Below, piece after piece: positions 27,000-39,362 of a DNA stretch of 64,000 nucleotides. Every line of letters starts with the position of its first letter. The first letter of the stretch is position 1. The stretch lies in contig OX457029.1 in the NCBI GenBank assembly GCA_949752745.1, forward strand, positions 46,358,000 to 46,421,999, given 5' to 3'. Under the pieces are notes generated by a model. The model was not told the DNA's origin and made no database searches. It saw nothing but the letters and a program-made list of their open reading frames with translations. A program made the translations under genes and the position numbers. This stretch comes from Protula sp. h YS-2021 (lineage: Eukaryota > Annelida > Polychaeta > Sabellida > Serpulidae).

Positions 27000-27230
27000 G
27001 TATCATATCGGTATACAGAAAGAATAGGCGGTATTGAATGGTACGCCGTAACTCCGATATACCGAATTCGAATCGATTTGGTACCGTACCGGACAGGGAC
27101 CGACAGACCGGTATTAACTGGTAGATTCTAGTGCAGTTCAGTGATTCGAATCGATCTGGAACCACACCGAACAGGGAACGGCAGTATTTAATCGCCATAC
27201 CGGCCTTGCAGTATACTGGATATGCCCGAT
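27000..27230. repeat. Short duplicated block rich in ACCGGTAT words
   Basis: Two copies, about 83 bp apart, of CGAATCGATTTGGTACC.. / CGAATCGATCTGGAACC.. followed by GACAGGGACCG / GAACAGGGAACG. No coding meaning seen. Confidence 0.5.
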
Positions 27231-27879
27231 TGAGAAATAAACTGTAACATTCAAGTACCCAGTAACAATAAATGATGTACTGCAAGTAACTTACAGCCCA
27301 CGGAGATTATTTTGTTAACATCGCTAAAACGACATATCTCGCCGGACTACGCCAGGCAGAAAGTTTTGAAGAGACTCACAGTGACAGCCTCATCCTCAGT
27401 CCCGAATTCGCACGAAATCCCTATTCCGGGTTGTGCTGGAAGCAATCTTTTCATCCAGACGCGTTGGCAAATCCACACATACTCATGAAATGGGGTTTCG
27501 ATTGGAATCAGAAGGGCCACAGAGTCAAGGGCCTGACTTCTTAGTCCTCAGCATGGCGTTTTGTTCCCTGGACGAAGTACGCGTAAAACAGGCCGCATTC
27601 CAGGCTCGGAACTCGAATTTTTGAACGGGGAAAAATTGAACATTTCTTAGAAAATTTAGGGTTACGAAAACGGCCGAAACGCGCACCTAGCGTATTTCTT
27701 GAAGCTTCCGTGAGAACAAAACTGCACTTCCTGTTGTTTGTGGATTTTTTAAATTAAACTTCAGTAAACACGACAGAGAGGCTAGAAGCAACAGCGGTCC
27801 CTAGGCTGTTAAGCTGTTTGACAAAAAAACTAAAGTCAATTCGTTCTCGCTTTCGGCAGCAGTATAAAATGAGATGAGA

Positions 27880-28060
27880 TAACATCCCGTAAACATTGCC
27901 ACGTTCCATCAACGTCGGGCTTTGGTTGTTTATGGAAGTCGAAAAACAACACTCACCTTCTGGCGTTGGATAGATGTCGCTTATTCTACAGTTAATCAAC
28001 TTTAGGTAAAGGATGCAAATGAAGGTTTATTTCTCGACGTTGTATAGACGCCGAGAAAAC
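27880..28060. repeat. Diverged element with ACGTCG / GACGTTGTATAGACG words
   Basis: Carries CCATCAACGTCGGGCTTTGG, GGCGTTGGATAGATGTC and GACGTTGTATAGACGCC, related to the stretches at 16.7 and 55-56 kb. It lies just upstream of the decayed DIRS element. Confidence 0.45.
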
Positions 28061-28452
28061 GGTAATGTGGAATCGTCGTCAATACGACCATAATCATAAT
28101 GTGGTCACCAAACCGTCAGAGCACACCTCCTCCCCCCGTTGTGTCACCCGGTTACCCAGGATACATACGAAGTCTATGCCATGAATATTTTCAAAGGTCG
28201 GTAGAGAAAAAAGAAAGCTCTCTCAAAATTCTCATATTTCATTTCCTTGTTTTGAACCAGTTTCAAAGTGACCTGTCGTGGGTACCATTTTTGGTGAGCG
28301 ATAACACAAGGATCATCATGTTGTTTTTTGGTTGTGAGCCGACATTTATGCTATGAGTATTCTCTTCCGTTTGTGAAACAAAATGACAACCAAACCTAAG
28401 TCTGATAACCTCCTACAGGAAAGGGTCGGAGAAGCAACTGACACTAGAATAT

Positions 28453-30767
28453 ATGTTTAAGGTTCTGTTGGAGATACAGGAAATAGATGAGAAGCCACCG
28501 GATCAGATAGGCTTTTTCAGTGGAGTGTTTCGTCGGCCAAAGCTGACAAGGGTTGGGCGCCTGATAATAGATCTCGAGTTCCTAAACCCATGGGTGTTCA
28601 GCAAGGCCATGTGGCGGCCTGTCGCTGTTTCAGTACTTAAGCAACTGACTCAACGCAAAGCGAAACAAAGAGTAAGTAAACAAGCAAACCCTACTTCGCC
28701 CGACACTAGATCATCTCGGCAGGAAAATCGAAATCCTGACCGCAGAAGGGCTTTGGGACGGGCTGCCTGCGGTTGCCGAATACTCAGAAGCTGTCAGGGC
28801 TCTTGGTAGTGCGACTGCGCAGGTTGCGATTCTGTTTCTTCAGGGGTTAATGAGGAAAGCAGTAAAGTAGGCCTTCACCATAATCGTATTGACCCAAGAA
28901 GCCAAAGAACTCGAGTGGTTGAGCAACAGATGCAATACATTCAGTGGCGAGGCGCTTGTGGTAGGGACTACCCAATTTCAAGTGCCAACGGAGTGTTTCA
29001 CACTGGGCAGTTAGTTCAAAGTCAATGGCCAGCTGAGTTTCAAGGGACACACATCAATATGCTGGTGGTCAGTATCACACAAGAGCTTCCTTCGGGTCTA
29101 CACGGAGTCAAGCGTGGGGAAACCAACGGAAGATCTGTTCGTATCAGGACTAAACGCACTGACGGGGAGATTTTTGTCAAGACGTCCGGACCTGGTGGCG
29201 ATACGGACTGATGCACACACCTACCATTGGACGTCAGAGACGCTTTATGCATTTCCACCCACACTTCAGACCGTTTACTGGAGTGCACGTTGCATGTCGC
29301 ATGTCGAGCCGGAGTTCCGCATAGCACTGGTGGCCCTAGACAACCCAACGACAACGTGGTACCCACAGCAAACCAAGTGATACCACTGTAGAACTTAGAG
29401 GTTTGGACCTGTACCAAGCGCACTGAAATCACCACCATACACAACCAGAGACCCTAAACCTACACCTGTTAGTGATGCCACGAGATGGTTAAGGAGAAAG
29501 GCTTTCCCGTCAAGCCGTTGAGTAAATACAATAAATTCACGAGCGATCCGTTCAGATGGTATACGGCTCCCAAAGGAAGGTGTTTGAATGGTAGTGCCTC
29601 ATCAAACAAATTGATACTGTAGCGGCCACGGCGCCGCTAATAGCCGATCTGAGGATATACTTATTCGAGGTGCGCAGCGTCCGCGGCTATTGAGCTGCTC
29701 TGAGTGTCACCCTATGTAATATGTCGCGGTACCATACAGGCCAGGAAAAGTGCTTCACTAACCTAAAATGAAATGTAAAAATTCGGTTACCTAACCTATA
29801 AAGTACACAGTACGATGGGTTCTGAGAATCATGTTGTATTATTTGACTTGATTACTTTCAGAGCATAGAGGATGTGTCATTGCGGAAACTTACACGTAAG
29901 TTCGCCTGTCTTCTCGCCCTAGCATTGGGAAGAAGAACGGGAAGACCCATGCACTTGTTTGAGGAGGTATGCCTCATTAATCTAAAACCTAAGACAGATT
30001 TTCAGGGGAAAACACATACAACAACGCGTGACAAGGGTAAAGTTCTCAGAGATATACCCGCAAACCACTGAGTGAGACTTCAGAGACAAGTGAAGGGGAA
30101 ATTCTCAGGTTGTTGGCAATCCCCACTACTGTCATGAATTTTTACCTCCAGGAATTTACTAAGGATTCAGTCACTAATCTTTGTAAACAATTGGTCATTG
30201 CTGCTGAATCATTGGGGTAAAAATGTAGTGTACCACGCACATGACCTTAAGGACTCATAGTTGTTCCAGACACGGGACAGAGTTGGAGCCAAGGTATTCG
30301 GTTCTTACAAGAGGCGAGGAAGGGAAAAACAGCAGTGACTGTCCCACACCCTATTGATCAATCACTAAGAAAAGACGGGTATATGGCGAATGGCATGGGG
30401 CGCTAATGACCCCGGCAGCAGTAAAACAGTTAAGCCAGAACCCGGCTTAGTAAACTGCAAATAAGGTTCTGATGTCATAACTCATCAAGGCCAATGTAGG
30501 TAACATTTAACGCTTGATGTTTATGAAGTGATCACATGTCAAACTATGTGGTGTGGCGGAAGTAACGGGTTTAATCCTCTACGAAAACAGTAAAAACACG
30601 GCGTCCATATTTTTTTTAGCCGAGTTAAGGCTCTTGAGTTTGCGGAAGGCACGATGGGGCGTTGCTCCAACAGCACAGGGGAAGGAGACCTCAGCACGGG
30701 ACAAGTTTCAGTGGAGGCACTTACAATAGTAGCCCAGAGCAACGGTCAGTGGGAGCAATGCGCAGTA
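28453..30767 (+). pseudogene. Decayed DIRS-type (tyrosine-recombinase) retrotransposon
   Basis: Several family segments remain in different frames, with stops between them. 28495-28602: GFFSGVFRRPKL and RLIIDLEFLN, like a DIRS reverse transcriptase N-terminal part. 28705-28869: EAVRALGSATAQVAILF, resembling the end of DIRS Gag. About 28950-29090: GVFHTGQLVQSQWPAEFQG and THINMLVV, matching the RNase H pattern HTG..W...E....HINVLEL. About 29114-29380: EDLFVSGLNALTGRF, RRPD and AYAFPP-like YAFPPTLQTV, the segment after RNase H. 29874-29960: LTRKFACLLALALGRR, the first recombinase catalytic region. 30621-30767: a recombinase C-terminal segment whose HxxR is no longer recognisable. The Gag-like piece lies after the RT piece, so the copy may be rearranged. 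It is higher in GC than its surroundings and clearly inactive. Confidence 0.72.
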
Positions 30768-30976
30768 GATTGGTAATTGCTAAACGTGCCTTTAGTCAAA
30801 TAAGAGGTATTTAAGTAATGTGATCGTATACAACCATAGACCCTTTGAAATGCGCAGTTGGTAAAATTCTTTTACGATTTGACAGGTTTTATTGCTATAC
30901 ACCGTGGTAAGTTGTACATATAGCTTCTACTCGCCAATTTGTACTCTCGTTAATGCTTTCTGGATTGCAAAATCGG

Positions 30977-31219
30977 CTAAAATATCCCCACTATCAGAGA
31001 TGAGATTATGCATACAATTGAACCAGATCCATATCCCTGCTGAAAGAGAAACGCAATAAACATCAACACATGGTTGTCACAAAATGGTAAAATTTTCAAC
31101 CCGGCGAAGTACAAGTTCATAAAATGTCCACATCTAGCAAAGTTGTTCTTGTAAATGCGCAAAGAAGTCTTGGTTAAAGACCTTCTGCCTGATGCTCCTG
31201 CAGTAGCCTGCAAAGTTCA
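30977..31219 (-). pseudogene. Tyrosine recombinase fragment (N-terminal core-binding domain)
   Basis: 78 codons reading LTKTSLRIYKNNFARCGHF, then LPFCDNHVLMFIAFLFQQG and GSGSIVCIISSLI. This is the typical S..T...Y...W..F..FC ... P.....V..F...L...G.....I..YLSAI pattern of the DNA-binding half of YR integrases in DIRS, Ngaro or Crypton elements. It is on the strand opposite to the DIRS remnant next to it and ends at a stop before the catalytic half, so it is a separate or inverted remnant. Confidence 0.55.
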
Positions 31220-32689
31220 AATTGACGCGGTGGTGTCACTGGGACGTCAGATAGGGTTGGGGTGATCGTCCAAAATATGTGATACAGCTTTAACATTAAA
31301 CGCTTTTGTAGAATCCTCTGAAGTGCTTTAGTTAATACTTAAAGTTAAGGCATGAAGGCGATGCACCCATGGCAATGCGTCTGTCTAAGTAGAACTGCTC
31401 TTTCGAAGTAAACCCAAGTAGTCGATAATCCTGCTTGTGTGAAGGTAGAATCCAGAAAGCATTTTCCATGTTCGCCTTCGCAATGAGACAACCTCTGCCG
31501 TGCTGCGTATGTGCAAGTTCATAGGGATTTCAGAGACACTATATGGGCACGCCGAAATTATAATCATCCTGAGTTTAAGCAATTATAATCAATAATTATA
31601 TGCATATATGCGCACATTCTAAACCGTTTTGAGTAGGTTATCTTGCAGATTGGTATATAAAAACTCACTATTGTTATTGCTATTATTATTAGCTTCTTTC
31701 TTTGCGATCAAGCTTATTCGCGAAACATGGAAATCGCTAAATGGTGGCGAATTAAAGGGGCTTGTGATACGGTTTAATTTGATTTCTTTCTGCAATTTTT
31801 TGTCAACACTTTTGGGATGCTGAAGAGCCGAACTGTGGTTTGTGACTTCCGAATGAATTGAAAAGTCGCGACACTGCAACTTAAATCGGTAAGTCAAACC
31901 CATTACCAGAAACTTTGTTCCGTGGTGCTCGTATCCTTAAAGAAGCTGACTAGAGCAATGTTAATGTCACATAAGTAATTTTTTACTGAATGTTTTGTTT
32001 GGTGGGGCTGCGGATGCAGAGGAGGTGCAGAGGAGGTTTGCTTCTGACAATCTGCATTGCGTGCTATCCGTTGCATCTTGGGCATTTGTGACTGTACTTA
32101 CATGGGCAAACCCGGCATGCCACTGTGTGGAAATTAAAGCGGAATCCCCTGGGAACGCTGGTAGGTCTGTATGTAGCTTGAAAGGGTTGCCAGTATGAAG
32201 GAAAATTACTGTGAATGGAGGACATCAAAGCCGCGATATACCGGTTGATAAGTGACTTATCCCATGATAAGGTCTCGTCATAGGTGTGCCAGGCGTGTCA
32301 TTGGGTTTTCACTACCATATTCCGGATGAACATCATATAGGTTAATAGTGCTGCTGTTTCCGATGGATGTGTCGTGATATAAATTGCCATATAAACTAGC
32401 ATGGCATTTGTCCATTGCTCGATGGAACTGATGTTTAGAAAACGGCTGTTTCAGGCTAATAGTCGTGGCATTATTTGCTGACAGGGTGTACTGTTGCTTG
32501 TGTGGTTCTGGAAACACAAGTGTTAAAAGATCAGCAAACTGGCGTTTTTTATTCTCTCTTACAGCCTTTCTGATACAGTTGCACCAATGAAGAGATCAAA
32601 ACACGCGGCTAGTGGGGATTTGTCGTTTGGTCGTGGTGCTCGACATTTCCCTCGGGCAGCTTCAGTAGCACTGAGGGAGCAGTCGAAGC

Positions 32690-32905
32690 CGCGCCGTTGA
32701 GCAGGGTAGGGACCTCTCTCGATAGTGTAGGCGGACCTTGTTGGGGGACAAGGGTGCTGAGACGTCCTTGAAAAATGCCTTTAGTTCTTCGACCACGATC
32801 TTGGCTATCTCCTCACGTAATCCACCCTTCGTAGCGTACTCCGCATTGACATCGCTTGTTGCTTTGGTGGCCTTGGTACAAGTGCGCGTTCATGATTCTT
32901 TGCCC
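32690..32905 (-). pseudogene. Open coding-like remnant, possibly Gag region of the minus-strand YR element
   Basis: A stop-free minus-strand stretch with EEIAKIVVEELKAFFKDV and PLSPNKVRLHYRERS lies upstream of the recombinase fragment in the same orientation. I do not recognise the family. Its helical, charged character and position suggest the first gene of the same decayed element. Confidence 0.25.
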
Positions 32906-32960
32906 TTTTTGAAGGCTTGTTTCGTGAGTAATCAGGCCGCTGTATAATGACCTTCACAGT

Positions 32961-35149
32961 GATAAAGGGAATGATAGCAGACGCCTTTAAACCAGCGGGT
33001 GTAAACGGCCGAAGGTAAGGCTAATAATCAATGTTTTTAAGTTCTTTGATGTAAGGGCTTAAAAATAGATATACACCATTTTTCGTCATAATATATATAA
33101 AGGCTCCGACAAATGTCCTAATGAGATGATTTTTTCCGGGATTCCTAATAAAAAGGAACACGGCGAAAATCTGGTAATGGGATAACCTTCTTGTACTTTC
33201 AGCCATAAAATAGATGCAAAATTACTGAAAATGACCAAAATTGGTAATTTTAGCTTTTATAAGCAATATACTACTCGACAGATATAAAAAAACTTTTAAA
33301 TACCCCTTGGTAATATTTAAATGCCATATAATTGGATAAAATGGGAAATTAGTTCAACATTCTGTCTCCCTAAATGATTCATGGCGCACTCTTTCTTTAG
33401 ACGTATTCTGGAAATAACAAACGTACACTACTTGAAAACAAAATTTCATATTTAGTCATAATTTTAGAGAAAAAGGTTCTATAAAGATGTTCTGAAAAGT
33501 TGAAATGAACAGTTTCTTCTTAGCCCAAAACAATGTTTGTCGTAGAATACCATTTCTTCATTTCAGTTTCTCTCTTTTCGTTGATAGAGCTAATATGCGC
33601 CGACATTGTTTCTCACACAAACTTGAAAATATTTATTTCACGTTTATTTTGTAACTGAACCATAATTTAATTTTCCAAATGGTTAGTCCAGTGTCTGGAT
33701 ATTTTGTTTGCAATTTCAAATTCTTCGCTTAATTAATAGCAGTAGGACCCAAGTATTACATTTATAATGGAATAAAACATATACAACAAATATATTCACT
33801 TAAACGATGTTTCTCAAAATTAAACTTAGGGACAATTTGATTAATAATATAAATAGGCTTATTTTTCACCAGTGGTTAAATAATCCTGCTTAATGCAAAT
33901 GCCGTCAACAGACATCATTCGCATGAACAGTTCGTCGTGAGGGGAGCGGCGAAACAGGAAACTATCTTTTTAGTTTAGTAACCCATCTTACCCATTCTCC
34001 ATTTATCGTACTTGTTAATCTGACCACTCCCAATGCTTTCCTTCCTTTAAAACATTTTTTACATATTGTGCATAAAGATTAACAACATTTCAAGTTTTGA
34101 TAAACAGAAGGACTGATAAAAATCTAGATTGAACATAAAACGATTTAATTGAAATTTTAGTTAGTAAATAAGTATAAAACAAATCAATCGCTCAAACAAT
34201 TTCACCTTAACTTTTGCAGTTAGGAGATAAATGTATTTAATCCATCTATCTATAAACATTTGTATAGCGCTTAATTTTGGCGAAGGCACGAAGCGCACAT
34301 GATTATAACACTGATTTAAAATTAATACTGCTGTTTTCTAAGATAAAGAATCACGTGTATAATAACAGTCACTGTCTTGTAAAAGGTCACGTATTTAAAT
34401 ATTTTGATTTATCCATACTCAGCCGACTATGTCGAGCTGGCCTAGTGGGGTGGGAGTGGGGGCTTACTGTTGTCATATATATGCATGTATATATGTATGT
34501 ATTGGCTTCAGACAACCTTGACGTTTGCTTAAATTGCTTTGAAACTGCATGAGAATTTTTCGCTTGTGGACAGCTACAATGGCGTAACTTTAAAAACTAT
34601 TTACCGATTTTCTAAACCCTTTTCCTCCTAATTGCTTCATAGTATCGGCTATAAATTGGCTATGAATGTTACTGTTGGTAAACTGGCTGACCTTGGAAAA
34701 AATTACAACTCAATTTTAAAACAGCTATATCTCTAAATGTTTCTTCCAAACCCTTTTATTAAATTTCTCAAAAAATAATTTTCAACTAGTTATTTATCTG
34801 ACCGTAAAAAGTTAAAGCAATTGCGTTGTTTGGAAATACTAGACAAAGTTTTGCAAATTTTCTCTTTCCTTACATTGTGAACTAAATAAGTTTTAAGATA
34901 TTAAAGGAAGCTGACTATGGACGTATTGCTCTTACAACAATAGCAGCGGGAATGGACAGTTCTCGAGTATATCCAGCACTTTTAATCGCTTTGAACCAGT
35001 CTTCCTAATTCACTCTCCAATATTATCACAAAATTTAGACATGATTGTCTTCTCTAAGCAGCATATATAATTCAGGAAAACGTAACGAACCACATACTAA
35101 AGAGGACAAACCTTTTCTTTGGGATTTTCCATTCACTTTTTATCGAATT
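32961..35149. other. No gene or clear repeat recognised
   Basis: AT-rich sequence. A short stretch near 34150-34225 (TTCACCTTAACTTTTGCAGT) resembles one near 26510-26540, so both may be ends of an unrecognised diverged repeat. Confidence 0.5.
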
Positions 35150-35605
35150 TTTAATCGAATTAAAAATTCAATCGGTGGCCATCGACATAACTATTCTCTG
35201 CAATTTCCGACTACAGTCGAGCACTGTCTCAGGGGAATGTAATAAAACAGCCCTTCGACTGTGACTGTGACTAATGTCTGCAAGTTCGTGGCTTAGAAAA
35301 TATTGGCTAGCCTTTAATCCCACACCAAGACCACGTTATTCAAACAAAAGCATTTCTAAGCACAAACAACATGGTTCCATTTCGACCGACAAATTCCATC
35401 GGTGGCCATCGACATAACTATTCTCTGCAATTTATTACTACAGTCCTCCACTCTTTCAGGGGAATGTAGTAAAACAGCAATTCGCACTACAAATGGAGCC
35501 TCCAAGAGAAATCAAGTAAAACTGACAAGGCGTGTTGTCCCAAAAAAGTGTTTCTCATAAAAGAGTATGGGGCACGGTTCTAGATATTTTATCACCAAAA
35601 AGATC

Positions 35606-35694
35606 TCCCGCGAGGCGGAGTCGAACCACCGACCTAAGGATTTCTAGCAATTTCCTACTACAGTCCTCCGCTCTACCAACTGAGCTATCACGGG
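35606..35694 (-). tRNA. tRNA-Tyr (GTA), 16-nt intron, copy 1
   Basis: 73-nt tRNA body plus intron. The acceptor stem CCCGTGA/TCGCGGG pairs fully with one G-T, discriminator A. The D arm is GCTC...GAGC, the anticodon stem GAGGA/TCCTT, and the anticodon loop CTGTAGA with GTA. The intron TAGGAAATTGCTAGAA follows G37, the standard site. The T arm is GGTGG-TTCGACT-CCGCC (B box). A T5 terminator lies four bases after the gene. Eukaryotic tRNA-Tyr genes normally carry an intron here. Confidence 0.97.
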
Positions 35695-36668
35695 AAGGTA
35701 GTGTCAAACTACAGTCCCGCTGTTTACAAAGAAAATACTAATGAAAAGATTGCGGGTATTTATAATTCACTTCTAACTTCAATGTCCATTAAGTTTTATT
35801 CAGCAATAGTACTTTTTGTGTTTTACCACTTGTAAAAATAACATATGTGACTTCAAACGAGAAATGACTGTAGAATACTGTTTATAAACCCACCTTCTCT
35901 CATTTGTCGTTTTTCTTTACGTTACACTACTGGTCGCAGACAGGTCAGACATTAAGAACTATGTTCATATGACTTAATACTTTCCCATAATGCAGAGCCA
36001 AAGAAGAATGCCTGCCTAATGCCTATCCTCTGCACACTATTGAATCAATATATCAGGGGTGTTGTATCAGTAGCTATACATAAACTTCAACATCTCCAAC
36101 GACATCATGTGCTTATTTTTGAAAACAGAAAAGATATTCGATATGAGAGGTTTTTGTTCTAGCAGAGCTATGACCAAACATGAAAAAAGTAAACGACCAA
36201 ACGTAAGGGGAAGAATAAACATTATCGATCGCTGCATTTTATATGTAAAGAATACCATTTCCACTTTTGAGAAACCACTGTAGGAGATAACAAGTATTGA
36301 AGTGGATTATTTCGCGTACTTTGTCGACTGTGACTAATGTCTGCAAGTTCGTGGCTTAGAAAATATTGGCTAGCCTTTAATCCCACACCAAGACCACGTT
36401 ATTCAAACAAAAGCATTTCTAAGCACAAACAACATGGTTCCATTTCGACCGACAAATTCCATCGGTGGCCATCGACATAACTATTCTCTGCAATTTATTA
36501 CTACAGTCCTCCACTCTTTCAGGGGAATGTAGTAAAACAGCAATTCGCACTACAAATGGAGCCTCCAAGAGAAATCAAGTAAAATTGACAAGATGTGTTG
36601 TCCCAAAAAAGTGTTTCTCATAAAAGAGTACGGGGCACGGTTCTAGATATTTTATCACCAAAAAGATC

Positions 36669-36757
36669 TCCCGCGAGGCGGAGTCGAACCACCGACCTAA
36701 GGATTTCTAGCAATTTCCTACTACAGTCCTCCGCTCTACCAACTGAGCTATCACGGG
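36669..36757 (-). tRNA. tRNA-Tyr (GTA), 16-nt intron, copy 2
   Basis: Identical to copy 1 including the intron; same T5 terminator and same upstream flank. Confidence 0.97.
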
Positions 36758-37731
36758 AAGGTAGTGTCAAACTACAGTCCCGCTGTTTACAAAGAAAATA
36801 CTAATGAAAAGATTGCGGGTATTTATAATTCACTTCTAACTTCAATGTCCATTAAGTTTTATTCAGCAATAGTACTTTTTGTGTTTTATCACTTGTAAAA
36901 ATAACATATGTGACTTCAAACGAGAAATGACTGTAGAATACTGTTTATAAACCCACCTTCTCTCATTTGTCGTTTTTCTTTATGTTACAATACTGGTCGC
37001 AGACAGGTCAGACATTAAGAACTATATTCATATGACTTAATACTTTCCCATAATGCGGCGCCAGAGGAGAATGCCTGCCTAATGCTTATCCTCTGCACAC
37101 CATTGAATCAATATTTCAGGGGTGTTGTATCAGTAGCTATACATAAACTTCAACATCTTCAACGACATCATGTGCTTATTTTTGAAAACAGAAAAGATAT
37201 TCGATATGAGAGGTTTTTGTTCTAGCAGACCTATGACCAAACATGAAAAAAGTAAACGACCAAACGTAATGGGAAGAATAAACATTATCGATCGCTGCAT
37301 TTTATATGTAAAGAATACCATTTCCACTTTTGAGAAACCACTGTAGGAGATAACAAGTATTGAAGTGGATTATTTCGCGTACTTTGTCGGCTGTGACTAA
37401 TGTCTGCAAGTTCGTGGCTTAGAAAATATTGGCTAGCCTTTAATCCCACACCAAGACCACGTTATTCAAACAAAAGCATTTCTAAGTACAAACAACATGG
37501 TTCCATTTCGACCGACATATTCCATCGGTGGCCATCGACATAACTATTCTCTGCAATTTATTACTACAGTCCTCCACTCTCTCAGGGGAATGTAGTAAAA
37601 CAGCAATTCGCACTACAAATGGAGCCTCCAAGAGAAATCAAGTAAAATTGACAAGATGTGTTGTCCCAAAAAAGTGTTTCTCATAAAAGAGTACGGGGCA
37701 CGGTTCTAGATATTTTATCACCAAAAAGATC

Positions 37732-37820
37732 TCCCGCGAGGCGGAGTCGAACCACCGACCTAAGGATTTCTAGCAATTTCCTACTACAGTCCTCCGCTCT
37801 ACCAACTGAGCTATCACGGG
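37732..37820 (-). tRNA. tRNA-Tyr (GTA), 16-nt intron, copy 3
   Basis: Identical to copy 1 including intron and T5 terminator; 1,063 bp from copy 2. Confidence 0.97.
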
Positions 37821-38796
37821 AAGGTAGTGTCAAACTACAGTCCCGCTGTTTACAAAGAAAATACTAATGAAAAGATTGCGGGTATTTATAATTCACTTCT
37901 AACTTCAATGTCCATTAAGTTTTATTCAGCAATAGTACTTTTTGTGTTTTATCACTTGTAAAAATAACATATGTGACTTCAAACGAGAAATGACTGTAGA
38001 ATACTGTTTATAAACCCACCTTCTCTCATTTGTCGTTTTTCTTTACGTTACAATACTGGTCGCAGACAGGTCAGACATTAAGAACTATGTTCATATGACT
38101 TAATACTTTCCCATAATGCAGAGCCAAAGAAGAATGCCTGCCTAATGCTTATCCTCTGCACACTATTGAATCAATATATCAGGGGTGTTGTATCAGTAGC
38201 TATACATAAACTTCAACATCTCCAACGACATCATGTGCTTATTTTTGAAAACAGAAACGATTTTTGATATGAGGGGTTTTTGTTCTAGCAGAGCTATGAC
38301 CAAACATGAAAAAAACGTAAACGACCAAACGTAATGGGAAGAATAAACATTATCGATCGCTGCATTTTATATGTAAGGAATACCATTTCCACTTTTGAGA
38401 AACCACTGTAGGAGATAATATGTATTGAAGTGGATTATTTCGCGTACTTTGTCGACTGTGACTAATGTCTGCAAGTTCGTGGCTTAGAAAATATTGGCTA
38501 GCCTTTAATCCCACACCAAGACCACGTTATTCAAACAAAAGCATTTCTAAGCACAAACAACATGGTTCCATTTCGACCGACATATTCCATCGGTGGCCAT
38601 CGACATAACTATTCTCTGCAATTTATTACTACAGTCCTCCACTCTCTCAGGGGAATGTAGTAAAACAGCAATTCGCACTACAAATGGAGCCTCCAAGAGA
38701 AATCAAGTAAAATTGACAAGATGTGTTGTCCCAAAAAAGTGTTTCTCATAAAAGAGTACGGGGCACGGTTCTAGATATTTTGTCACCAAAAAGATC

Positions 38797-38885
38797 TCCC
38801 GCGAGGCGGAGTCGAACCACCGACCTAAGGATTTCTAGCAATTTCCTACTACAGTCCTCCGCTCTACCAACTGAGCTATCACGGG
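38797..38885 (-). tRNA. tRNA-Tyr (GTA), 16-nt intron, copy 4
   Basis: Identical body and intron. A MITE is inserted about 90 bp upstream (38974), so its upstream context differs from that of copies 1-3. Confidence 0.97.
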
Positions 38886-38973
38886 AAGGTAGTGTCACAC
38901 TACAGTCCCGCTGTTTACAAAGAAAATACTAATGAGAAGATTGCTGGAATTTATAATTCACTTCTAACTTCAA

Positions 38974-39362
38974 CCCAGTAAGCACAGAAAATTTTCCCAT
39001 GTGGGATACGTATGGGTTTTAATTGCAATTTGCATGGGAAGGTGGGAAAGGGGAAAACCCATATTAATCTGTGGAGAAAGGAGCCATTTCTGGGTGGGAA
39101 ATGCCTGGGTTTTCCCACCCTGGGAAACCCCTTGTAAAATACACATGAAATATGTATGGGAATGCCCATGTAAATCCCAGCCCGGGTAAATCCAGGTGGA
39201 TCCCAACTGGGAAATGCATGGATTATGCGTAGGAATTCCGACCATGGATTTTACCTCGATTTTTGTCTCGTTCCCATGCAAATCCCTGCATGGGATTCAC
39301 GTGGGAAGGCCCAAAAATAAACCTGGGTTTTACATGGGTTTTAGTTGGGTCTGCTTACCGGG
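38974..39362. mobile_element. MITE with CCCAGTAAGCA terminal inverted repeats
   Basis: 389 bp inserted in unit 4 only. The left end CCCAGTAAGCA and right end TGCTTACCGGG are inverted with one mismatch. The sister units give the empty site CTTCAATGTCC, from which a 2-bp AA duplication can be read directly. The interior is packed with TGGGAAA/TTTCCCA and CATGGGTTTT words and has no transposase. Confidence 0.88.

Noticed and set aside
26872..27285. 137-codon minus-strand frame
   Set aside because: It covers a short internal duplication rich in ACCGGTAT words; no family resemblance.
35532..35741. Repeated 69-codon plus-strand frame in each array unit
   Set aside because: It is the antisense of the tRNA-Tyr gene; its conservation is explained by the tRNA and by unit identity.
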